A DNA stretch of 64,000 nt from Paraburkholderia kirstenboschensis (GTDB lineage: Bacteria > Pseudomonadota > Gammaproteobacteria > Burkholderiales > Burkholderiaceae): assembly GCF_904848585.1 (NCBI RefSeq), contig NZ_CAJHCR010000017.1, positions 62,001-126,000 on the forward strand. The letters are read 5' to 3'. Below are positions 41,439 to 50,467 of the stretch, piece by piece (the stretch's first letter is position 1; each line of letters opens with the position of its first letter). Both the position numbers and the translations under genes were made by a program. The notes under the pieces were generated by a model. It searched no databases, was not told the origin of the DNA, and was given only the letters and a program-made list of their open reading frames with translations.

Positions 41439-43406
41439 ATGGGGCGCTGGAGTCGCGGGCGTGGAAAAGCAGTTGCCAGTCCGTTGCAATCGGAAGAGGG
41501 CGCGCTGCCGCTGCTGATTTCGCCCCAGCTAGCCACACTCGTAGACCGCGCCCCGAAAGGCGGCGACTGGTCCTACGAAATAAAATTCGACGGCTATCGC
41601 GTGATGACGCGTATTGAACGCGGTATCACCCAGATTTTTACCCGCAACGGACACGACTGGACTGCGCGCATGCCGCGGATAGCCGATGCCTGCAACGCCC
41701 TACAGGTTGACGACGCCTGGCTTGACGGGGAGGCGGTCGTACTCGACTCGGGCGGCCGCCCCGATTTCAACGCGCTGCAGAATGCCTTCGACCGGCGCAG
41801 CACGGCCGACATTGTCATGTTCGTATTTGACATCCTCTGGTTGAATGGTGTCGATCTGCGTGAGCAGCCATTGCGTTCCCGCCGCGCGCTCCTGCGCGAA
41901 CTGATGGAGCAGGCGACATCCGACGCGATACGCTTTTCGGAAGACTTTCCGCAGGACCCCGTGTCTCTTGTCGCCTCCGCATGCAAGATGAAGCTTGAGG
42001 GCATCATCGGCAAGAGGGCGGACGCGCCTTACCGTTCCGGTCGCTCGACGGACTGGATCAAACTCAAGTGCCAGGCCAGGCAGGAGTTCGTTGTAGGCGG
42101 CTTCACGCGGGCGAAGGGCGCGCGGGCGGGAGTGCAATCGCTGCTGCTTGGCGTGCATGAAAAGGACGGTTCATTGCGTTACGCGGGCAGCGTGAGGCCG
42201 TACTTTTCATCCCGCGCCGCGTCCGCCTTCCTGACGAGAGCAGACTCCGTGCGCCGCGAGGCCACTGCCTTCTACAACCCGCCGAAGCCCGAGAAGGAAC
42301 GGGATTATCTGTGGCTCGATCCGTCGATCGTCGTTGAATGCTCGTTTCTCGAATGGACGCCGGGCGGCGAAGTGCGTCACCCCGTCTTCCATGCTGTGCG
42401 CGACGACAAGCCCGGGTCCGCAGTCAGCGAAGAGCCGATGGTGACCGTAGAGTGCGACGAGCCAGTGGAAGCTGACGCCGGCTCTACACGGGAAGTGGCG
42501 GGCGCCAAGGGCGCAGTGAAGATCGGCGGCATCCGGATCACCAATCCGCAGCGTGTTCTGGACGAAGTCACCGGCCACACAAAGAGGGAACTGGTCGAGT
42601 ACTACTCAGCCATCGCTGAGTGGGCGCTGCCGTATCTGCATAACCGTCCGCTCGCCCTCGTTCGCGCCCCGGAAGGAATCAAGGGCGAGCTTTTTTTCCA
42701 GAAGCACAGTGAGAGAGCCCGCATTCCGGGTGTCGTCGAACTGCCTCCCGAGTTGCATCCACGTCACCCTCCGTTACTGGTCGCGGGCAGCGAACAGGCG
42801 CTCGTTGGCTTGGCACAGATGAGCGTTATCGAGATCCACACGTGGAACGCCGTCGCGCCGGACCTCGAGCATCCCGATCGCATCATCTTCGATCTCGATC
42901 CGGACCCTGCGCTGCCATGGACCGCGATGCTGGAAGCCGCCAGTTTGATGAAGGTCGTGCTCGACGAGATCGGCCTGCACTCCTTTCTTAAGACGAGCGG
43001 CGGCAAAGGCTTTCACATCGTTGTGCCTCTCACTCGCCGACAGGGATGGAGCGAAACCAAGGCGTTCGCCCACGGGGTTGCGAAGCATATCGCGCACGTC
43101 GTGCCGCAGCGATTTTCGGCAGTGCTCGGCCCTAAGAATCGCGTCGGAAAAATTTTTATCGACTATTTGCGCAACAGCCGTGGGGCGAGCACAGTTGCCG
43201 CCTTCTCCGTGCGCGCCCGCCCCGGCATGGGTGTCTCAATGCCTGTCTCCTGGGACGAACTTCGGGAAATTAGCCGCGGCGATGAGTGGACAATGACTAA
43301 AACCGTCGAGCGTCAGAGATCGCTGAAAAAAGACCCGTGGCAGGGCTACTGGCAGACGCGGCAGGGCATCACGGCAGCCATGCGGCGCGCAGTGGGTCTG
43401 GCTTGA
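41439..43406 (+). CDS. ligD: ATP-dependent DNA ligase LigD, ligase plus polymerase domains
   Basis: A 655-residue end-joining enzyme. The ligase domain comes first: the AMP lysine in YEIKFDGYRVM (near residue 48), LDGEAVVLD, LEGIIGKRAD and STDWIKLKC. An OB-fold part follows. From about residue 365 lies the primase-polymerase domain, with IRITNPQRVLDE, LVRAPEGI, the catalytic IIFDLDPDP and KTSGGKGFHIVVP. The separate 3'-phosphoesterase (nuclease) domain found in many LigD proteins is absent, and no Ku gene is in the window. A chromosomal Ku would be needed for non-homologous end joining. The ATG at 41439 directly follows the previous stop. Confidence 0.93.
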   Translation: MGRWSRGRGKAVASPLQSEEGALPLLISPQLATLVDRAPKGGDWSYEIKFDGYRVMTRIERGITQIFTRNGHDWTARMPRIADACNALQVDDAWLDGEAVVLDSGGRPDFNALQNAFDRRSTADIVMFVFDILWLNGVDLREQPLRSRRALLRELMEQATSDAIRFSEDFPQDPVSLVASACKMKLEGIIGKRADAPYRSGRSTDWIKLKCQARQEFVVGGFTRAKGARAGVQSLLLGVHEKDGSLRYAGSVRPYFSSRAASAFLTRADSVRREATAFYNPPKPEKERDYLWLDPSIVVECSFLEWTPGGEVRHPVFHAVRDDKPGSAVSEEPMVTVECDEPVEADAGSTREVAGAKGAVKIGGIRITNPQRVLDEVTGHTKRELVEYYSAIAEWALPYLHNRPLALVRAPEGIKGELFFQKHSERARIPGVVELPPELHPRHPPLLVAGSEQALVGLAQMSVIEIHTWNAVAPDLEHPDRIIFDLDPDPALPWTAMLEAASLMKVVLDEIGLHSFLKTSGGKGFHIVVPLTRRQGWSETKAFAHGVAKHIAHVVPQRFSAVLGPKNRVGKIFIDYLRNSRGASTVAAFSVRARPGMGVSMPVSWDELREISRGDEWTMTKTVERQRSLKKDPWQGYWQTRQGITAAMRRAVGLA

Positions 43407-43612
43407 GTACGCTTGGCCGCGGCGAACGGCGGACGCGCGGCGACCGGGACGCAACCATCATGAAGTGGACATGCCATCGCGATAGGCAGGCTCCGACCCG
43501 AGGTGGACTTTCGATCTGCTCCGAAGCAGACATTCACGAGACAAACGAACGCAAGAAATTCTTGCGTTTCCATCTGACAATCAGTTGAAGTAGTAGCCGC
43601 AAATTGCGCCGG
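43407..43612. other. Short gap between convergent genes
   Basis: Two hundred bases with GAAATTCTTGCGTTTC-like inverted sequence near 43556-43571 (CAAGAAATT / CTTGCGTTTC). No gene and no clear T-run terminator. Confidence 0.25.
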
Positions 43613-44239
43613 TCAGTCCGATATGCGTTTGAATCGATAGAGCGCGTAATGCTTTGCCGTTCCCGTTGGGATTGCACCAAACAGCATATTCATGTGAACT
43701 TGCATGTGTTCCTCAACCATCAGGTCGCCATGCTCGTCGAGGTAAAGCGCGGCCGACGAGTCTGTACTGTTCGGGCCGAACTCGGAGCGCCCCGTCCCAC
43801 TGGCGCCACCCCATGCAATCTTTCCGTTTCGGCCCGTGCACACGAATCGGCCTTTGTCCTCCATCGAAGAGATGTACTCGACAGGTTGTCCAGTAGGAAA
43901 GGCAAGCGTCACAGTCGCCCTCCGGTCGTTCCAGGCGATTGCTCCGGACTGAGGGTATCTGCCCGTTTCCGCTGCGTGAAGCTCAGCAACCTCAAGAGCG
44001 CCTCTGAAAGGAAAGGCATAGTCGATACGCAGGCTCTGCTGAGCCTGCCGGGCAACAGCATCGCCGTCCACCAGCAACCCACGTCCCTCATATTTTCCGC
44101 TGAGATCTGGACATACGCTTGATGCGTACGACGCAGGTTCGAGGTTCTTGCCACCTGCGCCTGGATAGCTCGCTGGTGAATGCAAACATCCGCAGCAAGC
44201 GATCGATGCCGTTGCGACAAACAGTGTACGCAGCCTCAA
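43613..44239 (-). CDS. Putative lipoprotein
   Basis: About 208 residues. The TTG at 44239 has AAAGGA upstream and gives a signal segment (LFVATASIACCGC) with a lipobox-like end, so it is probably an outer-membrane lipoprotein. The mature part has SVCPDLSGKYEGRG, a pattern seen in lipoproteins of unknown role with S-G-x-Y-x-x-x-G, and GRFVCTGRNGKIAW. Function unknown. A longer start at 44317 would hide the signal peptide. Confidence 0.6.
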   Translation of the reverse strand: MRLRTLFVATASIACCGCLHSPASYPGAGGKNLEPASYASSVCPDLSGKYEGRGLLVDGDAVARQAQQSLRIDYAFPFRGALEVAELHAAETGRYPQSGAIAWNDRRATVTLAFPTGQPVEYISSMEDKGRFVCTGRNGKIAWGGASGTGRSEFGPNSTDSSAALYLDEHGDLMVEEHMQVHMNMLFGAIPTGTAKHYALYRFKRISD

Positions 44240-44411
44240 TTCTGGTCCTTTGTTATGGCGCTCGACAACCCGGGATTCTCGATGGTCTCTTCCAAGTGTG
44301 GCTGTCGCAAATGTCAATGATAGGGATTGTCAACGGTTGAGAGGCCCGCGTCGAGTGGCCGCTCCTGGCCGGCTGCCGTCCCGCAGGCAAGATATGGCTT
44401 CGTGTCGGCGT

Positions 44412-45044
44412 TCAGAGCGGAGGCCTGCCCAGCTTGGCCCACTGCTGCACGGACTCCCGGTCCCATTGACGCGCTGCATACGATGCCAACTTCGCGGGAA
44501 CGTCGTCGCCATTCATGACGAGGCGATTTAGCATCAGCGCCAAGTCCGTGTCGGCGATACACCAATCGCCCAAGAGGTGGGATGCATCCTGGGAGAGAAG
44601 CCTGTCGGCTGCGAAGTACAGCTTTTGCACTGCCAACTCCGCTGCGGCTGTAAGAGCCGGAGCCTCCTTTTTGTAGAACACAACCTCCGTGGAGCGCTCC
44701 TGACGAATCGGCAACAGATCGCTTCTGAGCCACGCCTGGAGTTGGCGCGCCCGAGCCCGGAGATGTCGGTCAGGGGGATAAACGGGGGTTTCGGGGAAAG
44801 TATCGTCAAGATACTCAGTGATTGCCGATGACTCGGATAGCGCAAAATCGCCATGTACTAACGTGGGTACGCGCTGAGTCAGCGATTCGACGGCGTAACT
44901 CTGTTCACGATTAGCGCCGCGTCCAAGGTCAACCGCAAGCAGATCGAATGTTAGTTGCTTCTCCCGAAGCGCTACGAACACAGACATCGCGTACGGGCTT
45001 GCGAACTGCGCATCAGCATATAGACGAAGCGGTGGCTCAAGCAT
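44412..45044 (-). CDS. Glutathione S-transferase (YfcF-like)
   Basis: A 210-residue protein with an N-terminal thioredoxin-like domain (LRLYADAQFASPYAMSVFV, then VPTLVHGDFALSESSAITEYL with the Glu-Ser glutathione-binding pair) and a helical C-terminal domain containing LLGDWCIADTDLALML. AAGGATG precedes the ATG. This resembles E. coli YfcF. It would detoxify electrophiles or peroxides. Confidence 0.9.
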   Translation of the reverse strand: MLEPPLRLYADAQFASPYAMSVFVALREKQLTFDLLAVDLGRGANREQSYAVESLTQRVPTLVHGDFALSESSAITEYLDDTFPETPVYPPDRHLRARARQLQAWLRSDLLPIRQERSTEVVFYKKEAPALTAAAELAVQKLYFAADRLLSQDASHLLGDWCIADTDLALMLNRLVMNGDDVPAKLASYAARQWDRESVQQWAKLGRPPL

Positions 45045-45498
45045 GACACATCCTTGGTGACCGCTTGTTGAGCAGCTCGATGGAAGGAGCCTGAAGAGGA
45101 ATGGGCATTGTCAGCGATCTGAGGCGTGATGTCGAACGGCCGATTTTGGCCCGGTTAATGCCTGATCGGACGCGCCCCGTCCGGGGCGCCGTATGAGATG
45201 CTCGTTCAGACAATGTAGCGCTTCGCGCGCCCGGATGTCGGACGACGCCTCGGGGGGCGCCCTTCTGCTCGCGCAAAAGCGGAAGCTGGCGCAACGCTTC
45301 TTCGTTGGCCGGGCCGATAGAAAGCGACGCGCATACGCCTTCATCGCCTCGTCGACCCTGCCCGTCTCCTCGATAGGCATTCCGTGGCTGAGTGCGCTTC
45401 GCGTCGGGAGCGGGCGACAGCAGGCTAGCAGTACGCATACTCGCCGACAGGCCCATTATTTGCCCCAGCGTCGTTAATTCGTGAAACAAGGAGGACCT
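45045..45498. other. Stretch without a convincing gene
   Basis: About 450 bases. A minus-strand frame at 45111-45380 starts MPIEETGRVDEAMKAYARRF, which looks like a decayed repeat-type protein, but the rest of the frame is unconvincing and needs shifts into another frame (EEALRQLPLLREQKG). Possibly a gene remnant. Confidence 0.3.
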
Positions 45499-45711
45499 AT
45501 GGCAGACCAGCATAAACCCGGCGAGACCGTTAAGACATCCGGGATTTACAAGGTAGTGAAGGAGGGTGGAGGCGGCCCGGAATTCGAGGTCACCTGTGTC
45601 GAAGGGGAGCATTTTCCGCCGACCCGCTCGGGCAAGGGCGCGCACTATGAACTGGTCCACGGCGCGACGCATTCGCATAAGCACAGCGAGCTTGGCAGCG
45701 GCGACAATTAG
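45499..45711 (+). CDS. YjzC-like small protein
   Basis: A 70-residue protein. AAGGAGG is well placed before ATG 45499. It begins with KPGETVKTSGIYKVV and continues CVEGEHFPPTRSGKGAHYEL, the pattern of the YjzC family (short, metal-ribbon-like proteins of unknown function), with a His-rich end (HSHKHS). Confidence 0.7.
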   Translation: MADQHKPGETVKTSGIYKVVKEGGGGPEFEVTCVEGEHFPPTRSGKGAHYELVHGATHSHKHSELGSGDN

Positions 45712-45822
45712 CGAGGCTATGGAACGCCCGGATGGCCCGCGTTGAGGGAACGGTGCAGCGCGGCAGGCCGTTGATCGGTGCGGGCGCGTAGCCAGGTTCG
45801 GCGTTGCCGGGAGGGCGGCGAT

Positions 45823-46101
45823 ATGACCAGACGATGGACAGTCGTGGCGGCAATGTTCGCTTCGACCTTTCTGCTCGGCTGCGCGGTCCGCAGCATCAGA
45901 GTGAACTGGGCCGCGCTCAGAAAAGCCGGCTACGATCCGTCGCCCTGGTATGACGATCCGTATTACCCCGATGACCTGCAAGCGGCACAGCGCCTCGTGG
46001 ACTACTGGTTTCAGACCGAATGTCAGGTCGCAGTCGGGTTGACGGGCGTGAATGTCCTGACGGTCAGGGGGCCAAGCCCGGGAACCCGATCTGCCGCCTG
46101 A
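45823..46101 (+). CDS. Small putative lipoprotein
   Basis: A 92-residue protein with a signal peptide and a clear lipobox (FLLGC, residues 17-21), followed by a Tyr/Asp/Pro-rich segment (SPWYDDPYYPDD). GGGAGGG precedes the ATG. Function unknown. Confidence 0.6.
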   Translation: MTRRWTVVAAMFASTFLLGCAVRSIRVNWAALRKAGYDPSPWYDDPYYPDDLQAAQRLVDYWFQTECQVAVGLTGVNVLTVRGPSPGTRSAA

Positions 46102-46246
46102 CATGGGCGGAAAAGCCCATAACGCGGCGAATAGCGACGCGCTCCCCCAGGAAGCTCGCGGGCACGTATGAGCCGACGGTTCCGCGCTCTGCATCTGATG
46201 CATAGCCGGTGGCAGAATGATTGCCCTGATCTCAACGGAGACTGGC

Positions 46247-47139
46247 ATGTCGATCTTGGTAGGCACTGCTTCGTGGACAGACAAGACGCTGGTCGAGTCG
46301 GGCGCCTTTTATCCTCCCGGCTGCAATAGCGCAGAAGCTCGTCTGCGGTATTACGCAAGCGTGTTCCCCCTGGTCGAAGTCGATTCCTCGTACTACGCGA
46401 TGCCGAGCGCGACCAACAGTGCCCTATGGGTTGAGCGCACACCCCCTGGGTTCGTCTTTGACGTGAAGGCCTTCCGGCTGTTCACCGGCCACCAGACCGA
46501 GCCGCGATTTTTTCCGAAAGATCTTCAGGCAGCCCTTCCAAGCACCGGCAAGAAGAACCTCTATACAAGGACATCCCGCAAGCGGTGCTGGATGAACTGT
46601 GGGCCCGCTTTTTTGAGGCGCTGCAGCCGTTACATGTGGCCGGCAAGCTAGGCTCGGTGCTTTTTCAGTTTCCTCACTGGATCACCGCGGTACCGAAAGC
46701 CAGGGAGCACGTTGAACACTGTGCGGAGCGCATGCATCCGTTCCTCACCGCATTTGAGTTCAGGCATGAGAGCTGGTTGGGCGAAAAGCACCGGGAGTCG
46801 ACGCTCGCAATGGAGCGGGAACGCGGCATTGTGCACGTCATTGTCGATGCGCCGGAGGGAGTGTCAAAACGCGCACACACCGTTTGGGAGGCGACCTCTC
46901 CGGAACTCGCGATCGTACGGCTGCACGGCCGCAATGCAGACACGTGGTCGGGCGCCGAATCGGCCGCCGATCGCTTCAACTATGAGTACTCGGAGGACGA
47001 ATTGCGCTCGCTCGCGCCGGACATCCAGGCGATTGCGAAGAACGTCGGACGCACGCACGTCCTGTTCAACAACTGCTATAGGGACGTCGCACAGCGCAAC
47101 GCGGGAATGATGACCCTGCTGCTCAGCGAGCGACCGTAG
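46247..47139 (+). pseudogene. DUF72 (YecE-like) protein, split by a frameshift
   Basis: The first frame (46247 on) carries ILVGTASWTDKTLVES, FYPPG, YASVFPLVEVDSSYYAMP and FVFDVKAFRLFTGH, the start of a DUF72 TIM barrel. The second frame (to 47139) continues IPQAVLDELWARFFEALQPL, LGSVLFQFPHW, AFEFRHESWL, VDAPEG, AIVRLHGRN and HVLFNNCYRDVAQRNA, the family's end. They join if one base is added near 46562, giving about 297 residues. DUF72 proteins are of unknown biochemical role. All conserved motifs are otherwise present, so the lesion is recent or a sequence error. Confidence 0.85.
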
Positions 47140-47312
47140 GGGTAAGCATACTTCCTTCCAATGTAACCGTAGCTGATCAATATATGCTATGCGATGCAAG
47201 GCGGTGAAGTTACTTCGCCCATCTATCACGTCGCACAATCAGCCTTTCCGGCTTTGGAGCAGAATGTTATCTGCATAGTATTATTAACGCACAGTAACAG
47301 GAGAGCGCGAAT

Positions 47313-47840
47313 ATGTCGTGGTCATTCCAAGTGGACGACAACCATTCGATAGGGTTTGGACTTGATTCCGACGGTGCCGAGTATGTGTACGGCGATGCTT
47401 CAAGTTTTATTTTTGAGCACGAGTTAAGCACGCCGATCCCGTCGCGGCTCAAAAACGCGGTTGCTAGCTGGTCGATTCGCACGCCTGCGTCGTCCGATGC
47501 CAGTCTTGACCCCGCTGGCTCTGGTCTCTACCAAGCCGTGCGCGCAGCCCCGGGGAAGGTTCACGCGATGATCCAATTTCATGGTGCCAACGAGTACAAC
47601 CGTGCAGACTTAATAGGAGCCACGATCTGCGTTCCGCAAAACCGTTTTGCACTTGTTCGAAAGCAGTTGGAGATAGCGGTCACGTCTCGCCTTCCCACGC
47701 AGACGATCATCGTGCTGGATTTCAATCAGTTCAATAATCACGAAGGGACAACGATCCCCACGCTACCCACGTTTATGACCTATGGAAAGCCGGTAATGTC
47801 TAGCCGGATGCAGATCACGACTCGCAGAATCGTCGACTAG
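47313..47840 (+). CDS. Unknown protein of the lower-GC island
   Basis: A 175-residue protein with AGGAGAG well placed before the ATG. It looks beta-rich (SWSFQVDDNHSIGFGLDSDG, LIGATICVP, TIIVLDFNQF) with no signal peptide. No family recognised. Codon use is less GC-biased than around it. It lies 48 bases before the peptidase gene and is probably co-transcribed with it. Confidence 0.6.
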   Translation: MSWSFQVDDNHSIGFGLDSDGAEYVYGDASSFIFEHELSTPIPSRLKNAVASWSIRTPASSDASLDPAGSGLYQAVRAAPGKVHAMIQFHGANEYNRADLIGATICVPQNRFALVRKQLEIAVTSRLPTQTIIVLDFNQFNNHEGTTIPTLPTFMTYGKPVMSSRMQITTRRIVD

Positions 47841-47888
47841 GGGAACCGTTCGCTTGAAGCTCTTTTTTAGTCAGAAACGAACAAAAAC

Positions 47889-49043
47889 ATGACGCCAAAT
47901 GACCAAAGGCCTGACAGTGCCCTTGATGTTGCCCTTACTGACACTCTCTTAAAACAGGCGGTGCTTACCACGTTTAAGACCGTTGACTTATGCTCACAAA
48001 TCGTGTCGCCTCGTATTGAACATGCACATGAGTTGGCGAAGTGGGGACTGAAAATTGCTCGTCGCGATTACGATAAAAATCCGGAGCGATTGATGTTGCT
48101 AATTTCTCCGTCTAGTGTGGCGAACGCTCTTGCTGTTTGGGGATCCTCGAAAAGCGACTGGATTGTTTTGAGTGATGGGCTTTTACTCGCCCTGCAGTCA
48201 AAGGCAAATCAGGTAGCGGAAAAGCTCGCGTCCGAGCAGTCATGGATACTCGAGACAGAATTGCTCAGGAGCATCCAGAAGGTTGATACGCTAACCGGGC
48301 TCGATACACCCGTGGCGTCATTTTTGTATTTTGCGGCGGTTTCGTTCTTCGTCGGACACGAGGCTGGGCATCACGTTCTCGGTCACGACGGATACTTTCG
48401 AAATGGTGCACATGCAGAGGTATCCGATCAGAATTCAACTCCGAATGTTGATTCGAAATTGACTAAACAGGCTCTCGAATTTCAGGCGGATCGTTACGGG
48501 GTGATGGTCGCACGGGTTGCGATGATTGGATGGCTGTCTCGACATTGGGACGTGCGAGAGTATTCAGCCCAGGAACGAGCTTCCTATCAGTGGATTATTG
48601 CTTTCGTAATGAGCGTTGGTGCACTCATGGCGCTTTCGGTAATCAAGCCGCGTCGTATTGATTGGGAGGCGGCCTATGGGAGGGAGCATCCGCCCGGCGT
48701 GCTGAGGATGATCCAGCTTCTGAATGCTTTGACGGAGTCAATCAAAGAAAACTTTGGGTTGCTCGGAGATAAGGAGCTGGAAACGATTCGTCTCGAGGCC
48801 ATCGATCTCGTCGCCGAGACCACGCTCGTCCCAGGGTCGCCGGATCATATCCTTTTCCGAGACCGCCTCGCTCGAGAAGGAAGGCGCGCCGCATTACGTG
48901 CTATCGGATTGCTTCAAGCGATCCATGACCCGAACGCTGCCTCCTACATACAGAAGATTGCCAACGCCTTTCATGAGGTGACCCCTTTGCTCAACCCGAG
49001 AAGCAGAAGATTCATTGAAGACTTGGGCGTGGCACCGCAATGA
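47889..49043 (+). CDS. HExxH metallopeptidase-like protein (M48-like)
   Basis: A 384-residue protein. HEAGHHVLGH lies near residues 157-166 and EFQADRYG near 197-204, matching the zinc His-Glu-x-x-His and distal Glu of M48-type peptidases. A hydrophobic stretch just before the motif (ASFLYFAAVSFFVG) and another at about residue 235-255 suggest partial membrane contact. The start lacks a good ribosome site. Together with the 47313 gene it forms a two-gene island of lower GC, which suggests separate acquisition. A protease paired with an unknown partner could be a defence or stress system; this is speculation. Confidence 0.7.
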   Translation: MTPNDQRPDSALDVALTDTLLKQAVLTTFKTVDLCSQIVSPRIEHAHELAKWGLKIARRDYDKNPERLMLLISPSSVANALAVWGSSKSDWIVLSDGLLLALQSKANQVAEKLASEQSWILETELLRSIQKVDTLTGLDTPVASFLYFAAVSFFVGHEAGHHVLGHDGYFRNGAHAEVSDQNSTPNVDSKLTKQALEFQADRYGVMVARVAMIGWLSRHWDVREYSAQERASYQWIIAFVMSVGALMALSVIKPRRIDWEAAYGREHPPGVLRMIQLLNALTESIKENFGLLGDKELETIRLEAIDLVAETTLVPGSPDHILFRDRLAREGRRAALRAIGLLQAIHDPNAASYIQKIANAFHEVTPLLNPRSRRFIEDLGVAPQ

Positions 49044-49359
49044 CTGCAGAGGCGAAACACCTTGGTTGCTCGACAATCAACATGTATTCGGCTGGTAATG
49101 AAAAACAATACCAGCCGATCAAGCTGCTGACCCGTTCGAACGCGCTTGCCTAAATACGGGGGCTGGCCCGGGACGCAGTGGTTGCGCCGGCAAGGGCGAC
49201 GCCATTGACGATGTCTTGCATTGGTGAGTGTCCGTAACAACCCACGTGCCTTGCGAACGTGACTGTCCGTTCAACTGCGATCAGCGGACATTTGCGACCC
49301 GAAGCTCGAATGTAGCTGACGGGTCGACGCCGCGAGTTCACAAATGAGTTCGTCGCCGT
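49044..49359. other. Stretch without a convincing gene
   Basis: About 315 bases between the peptidase gene and the next minus-strand gene. I see no reliable frame, repeat or terminator. Confidence 0.3.
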
Positions 49360-49665
49360 TCATGCAAGCGCGTCGGGTGCCGGAAAATCCTGGTAACCCG
49401 CGTCCATCGGGTAGGCGCTGTAGTCAGGACAGGCGGTATGGACTATCCGACGGTCTTGCGGATGAAAGCCGGTTGTCCTCCTGCCCATTTTCGCTTCGCA
49501 AGTAATCAGTCGGCTAGTGCCCATCATCTCGCCCAAGTATGTGCCGTCCGCGGCGAACACCTCGTCCCCCAGGAAGCGCCCAACGTTACGGCCATCGCGC
49601 GCCCACAGGTCGTCCCCGTCCCGATAGCCGAAGCTCTTGCCACCCCAAGTCCATAGCCAGTCCAC
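49360..49665 (-). CDS. Small beta-rich protein (4-fold beta-flower-like)
   Basis: About 101 residues. The GTG at 49665 is chosen because GGGGGAGGG lies just before it. The start DWLWTWGGKSFGYRDGDDLW and GRFLGDEVFAADGTYLGE repeat a short turn pattern seen in small beta-flower proteins of unknown function. A polar Pro-rich tail follows. Confidence 0.55.
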   Translation of the reverse strand: MDWLWTWGGKSFGYRDGDDLWARDGRNVGRFLGDEVFAADGTYLGEMMGTSRLITCEAKMGRRTTGFHPQDRRIVHTACPDYSAYPMDAGYQDFPAPDALA

Positions 49666-49708
49666 TTTCCCTCCCCCGTTGTTCGAGCCCGCAGCCGCAG
49701 AACGAATC

Positions 49709-50242
49709 TCACCGCGATGGCTCCTGCGCACGCGCGTCGTCGAGCCACTCGAGCAGCGACGGCCGAAAAGTGAAAGCAGGGCGCATTATCCAAGCTGCAA
49801 CGTTCTCCCTCAATTGCGGCAGAAGGTCCTCAGGCTCGAACGGATCCACGACGCGCCCCGGCTCGTCCGTAGAGAGGTGCGCACCGTTCAACCTAACGCC
49901 GTCCCAGTACAGCACGCTATCCCCGGTAATGTCGGCAGTGGTTCCTGGTGGTCGGTCGCGAAGGAGCATGGAAATGTTTGCGCAGGCCCTTTCCAATTCG
50001 GCGCCGAGCGGAGCACGCTTGTATTCGCGACGGCTCAATCCTGCGGTCACATATGCCAGTCTGACGAACGCAAAGGCCCGTGGACCAAGTTCCTGCTCAG
50101 CGCAGCCCGTATAGGCGCAGTACCCCAGAACGAGGGTGCTATGGACATGCCTAGAACGCCCTGATTTGACGGAAAAAACGTTGGCCACCGGATGTCCATA
50201 GGAAATGGGCGGGAAGGGCAAGATACGCGCGTTCATGTCCAT
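49709..50242 (-). CDS. Unknown protein, paralogue of the 41141 gene
   Basis: A 177-residue protein. The C-terminal 90 residues (LRDRPPGTTADITGDSVLYW to LLEWLDDA) resemble the 98-residue protein at 41141-41437. The N-terminal part has VLGYCAYTGCAEQELG, with two cysteines. The start may be six bases further in. Function unknown. Confidence 0.55.
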   Translation of the reverse strand: MDMNARILPFPPISYGHPVANVFSVKSGRSRHVHSTLVLGYCAYTGCAEQELGPRAFAFVRLAYVTAGLSRREYKRAPLGAELERACANISMLLRDRPPGTTADITGDSVLYWDGVRLNGAHLSTDEPGRVVDPFEPEDLLPQLRENVAAWIMRPAFTFRPSLLEWLDDARAQEPSR

Positions 50243-50467
50243 GGTGTCACGTGGCTCGCTGCCAGCTCCTGCCCGGCGTCAGCCGATGCAGTGTTCACGT
50301 GTCCGCCGCCAGCCATTGGCCGGATTCGGGGGATCAAATTGCCAGTGGTATTGCCTCAACGCGGCCATTAGCCGCCGCTTAGTGTGGCGCCCAATAAGAC
50401 GCTCTGACGTCCGGTGCCCTCACAAAACCGCCGTTCCAGCGTTACCCATGATTTGAGCAGGAGATTT

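Noticed and set aside
43613..44317. The longer start of the lipoprotein gene at 44317
   Set aside because: It would bury the signal peptide and lipobox behind 26 residues; TTG 44239 with AAAGGA is better.
45037..46284. A 415-codon minus-strand frame between the GST and DUF72 genes
   Set aside because: It covers two plus-strand genes with good ribosome sites and has no recognisable domain. Only a short part near 45111-45380 might be a decayed gene.
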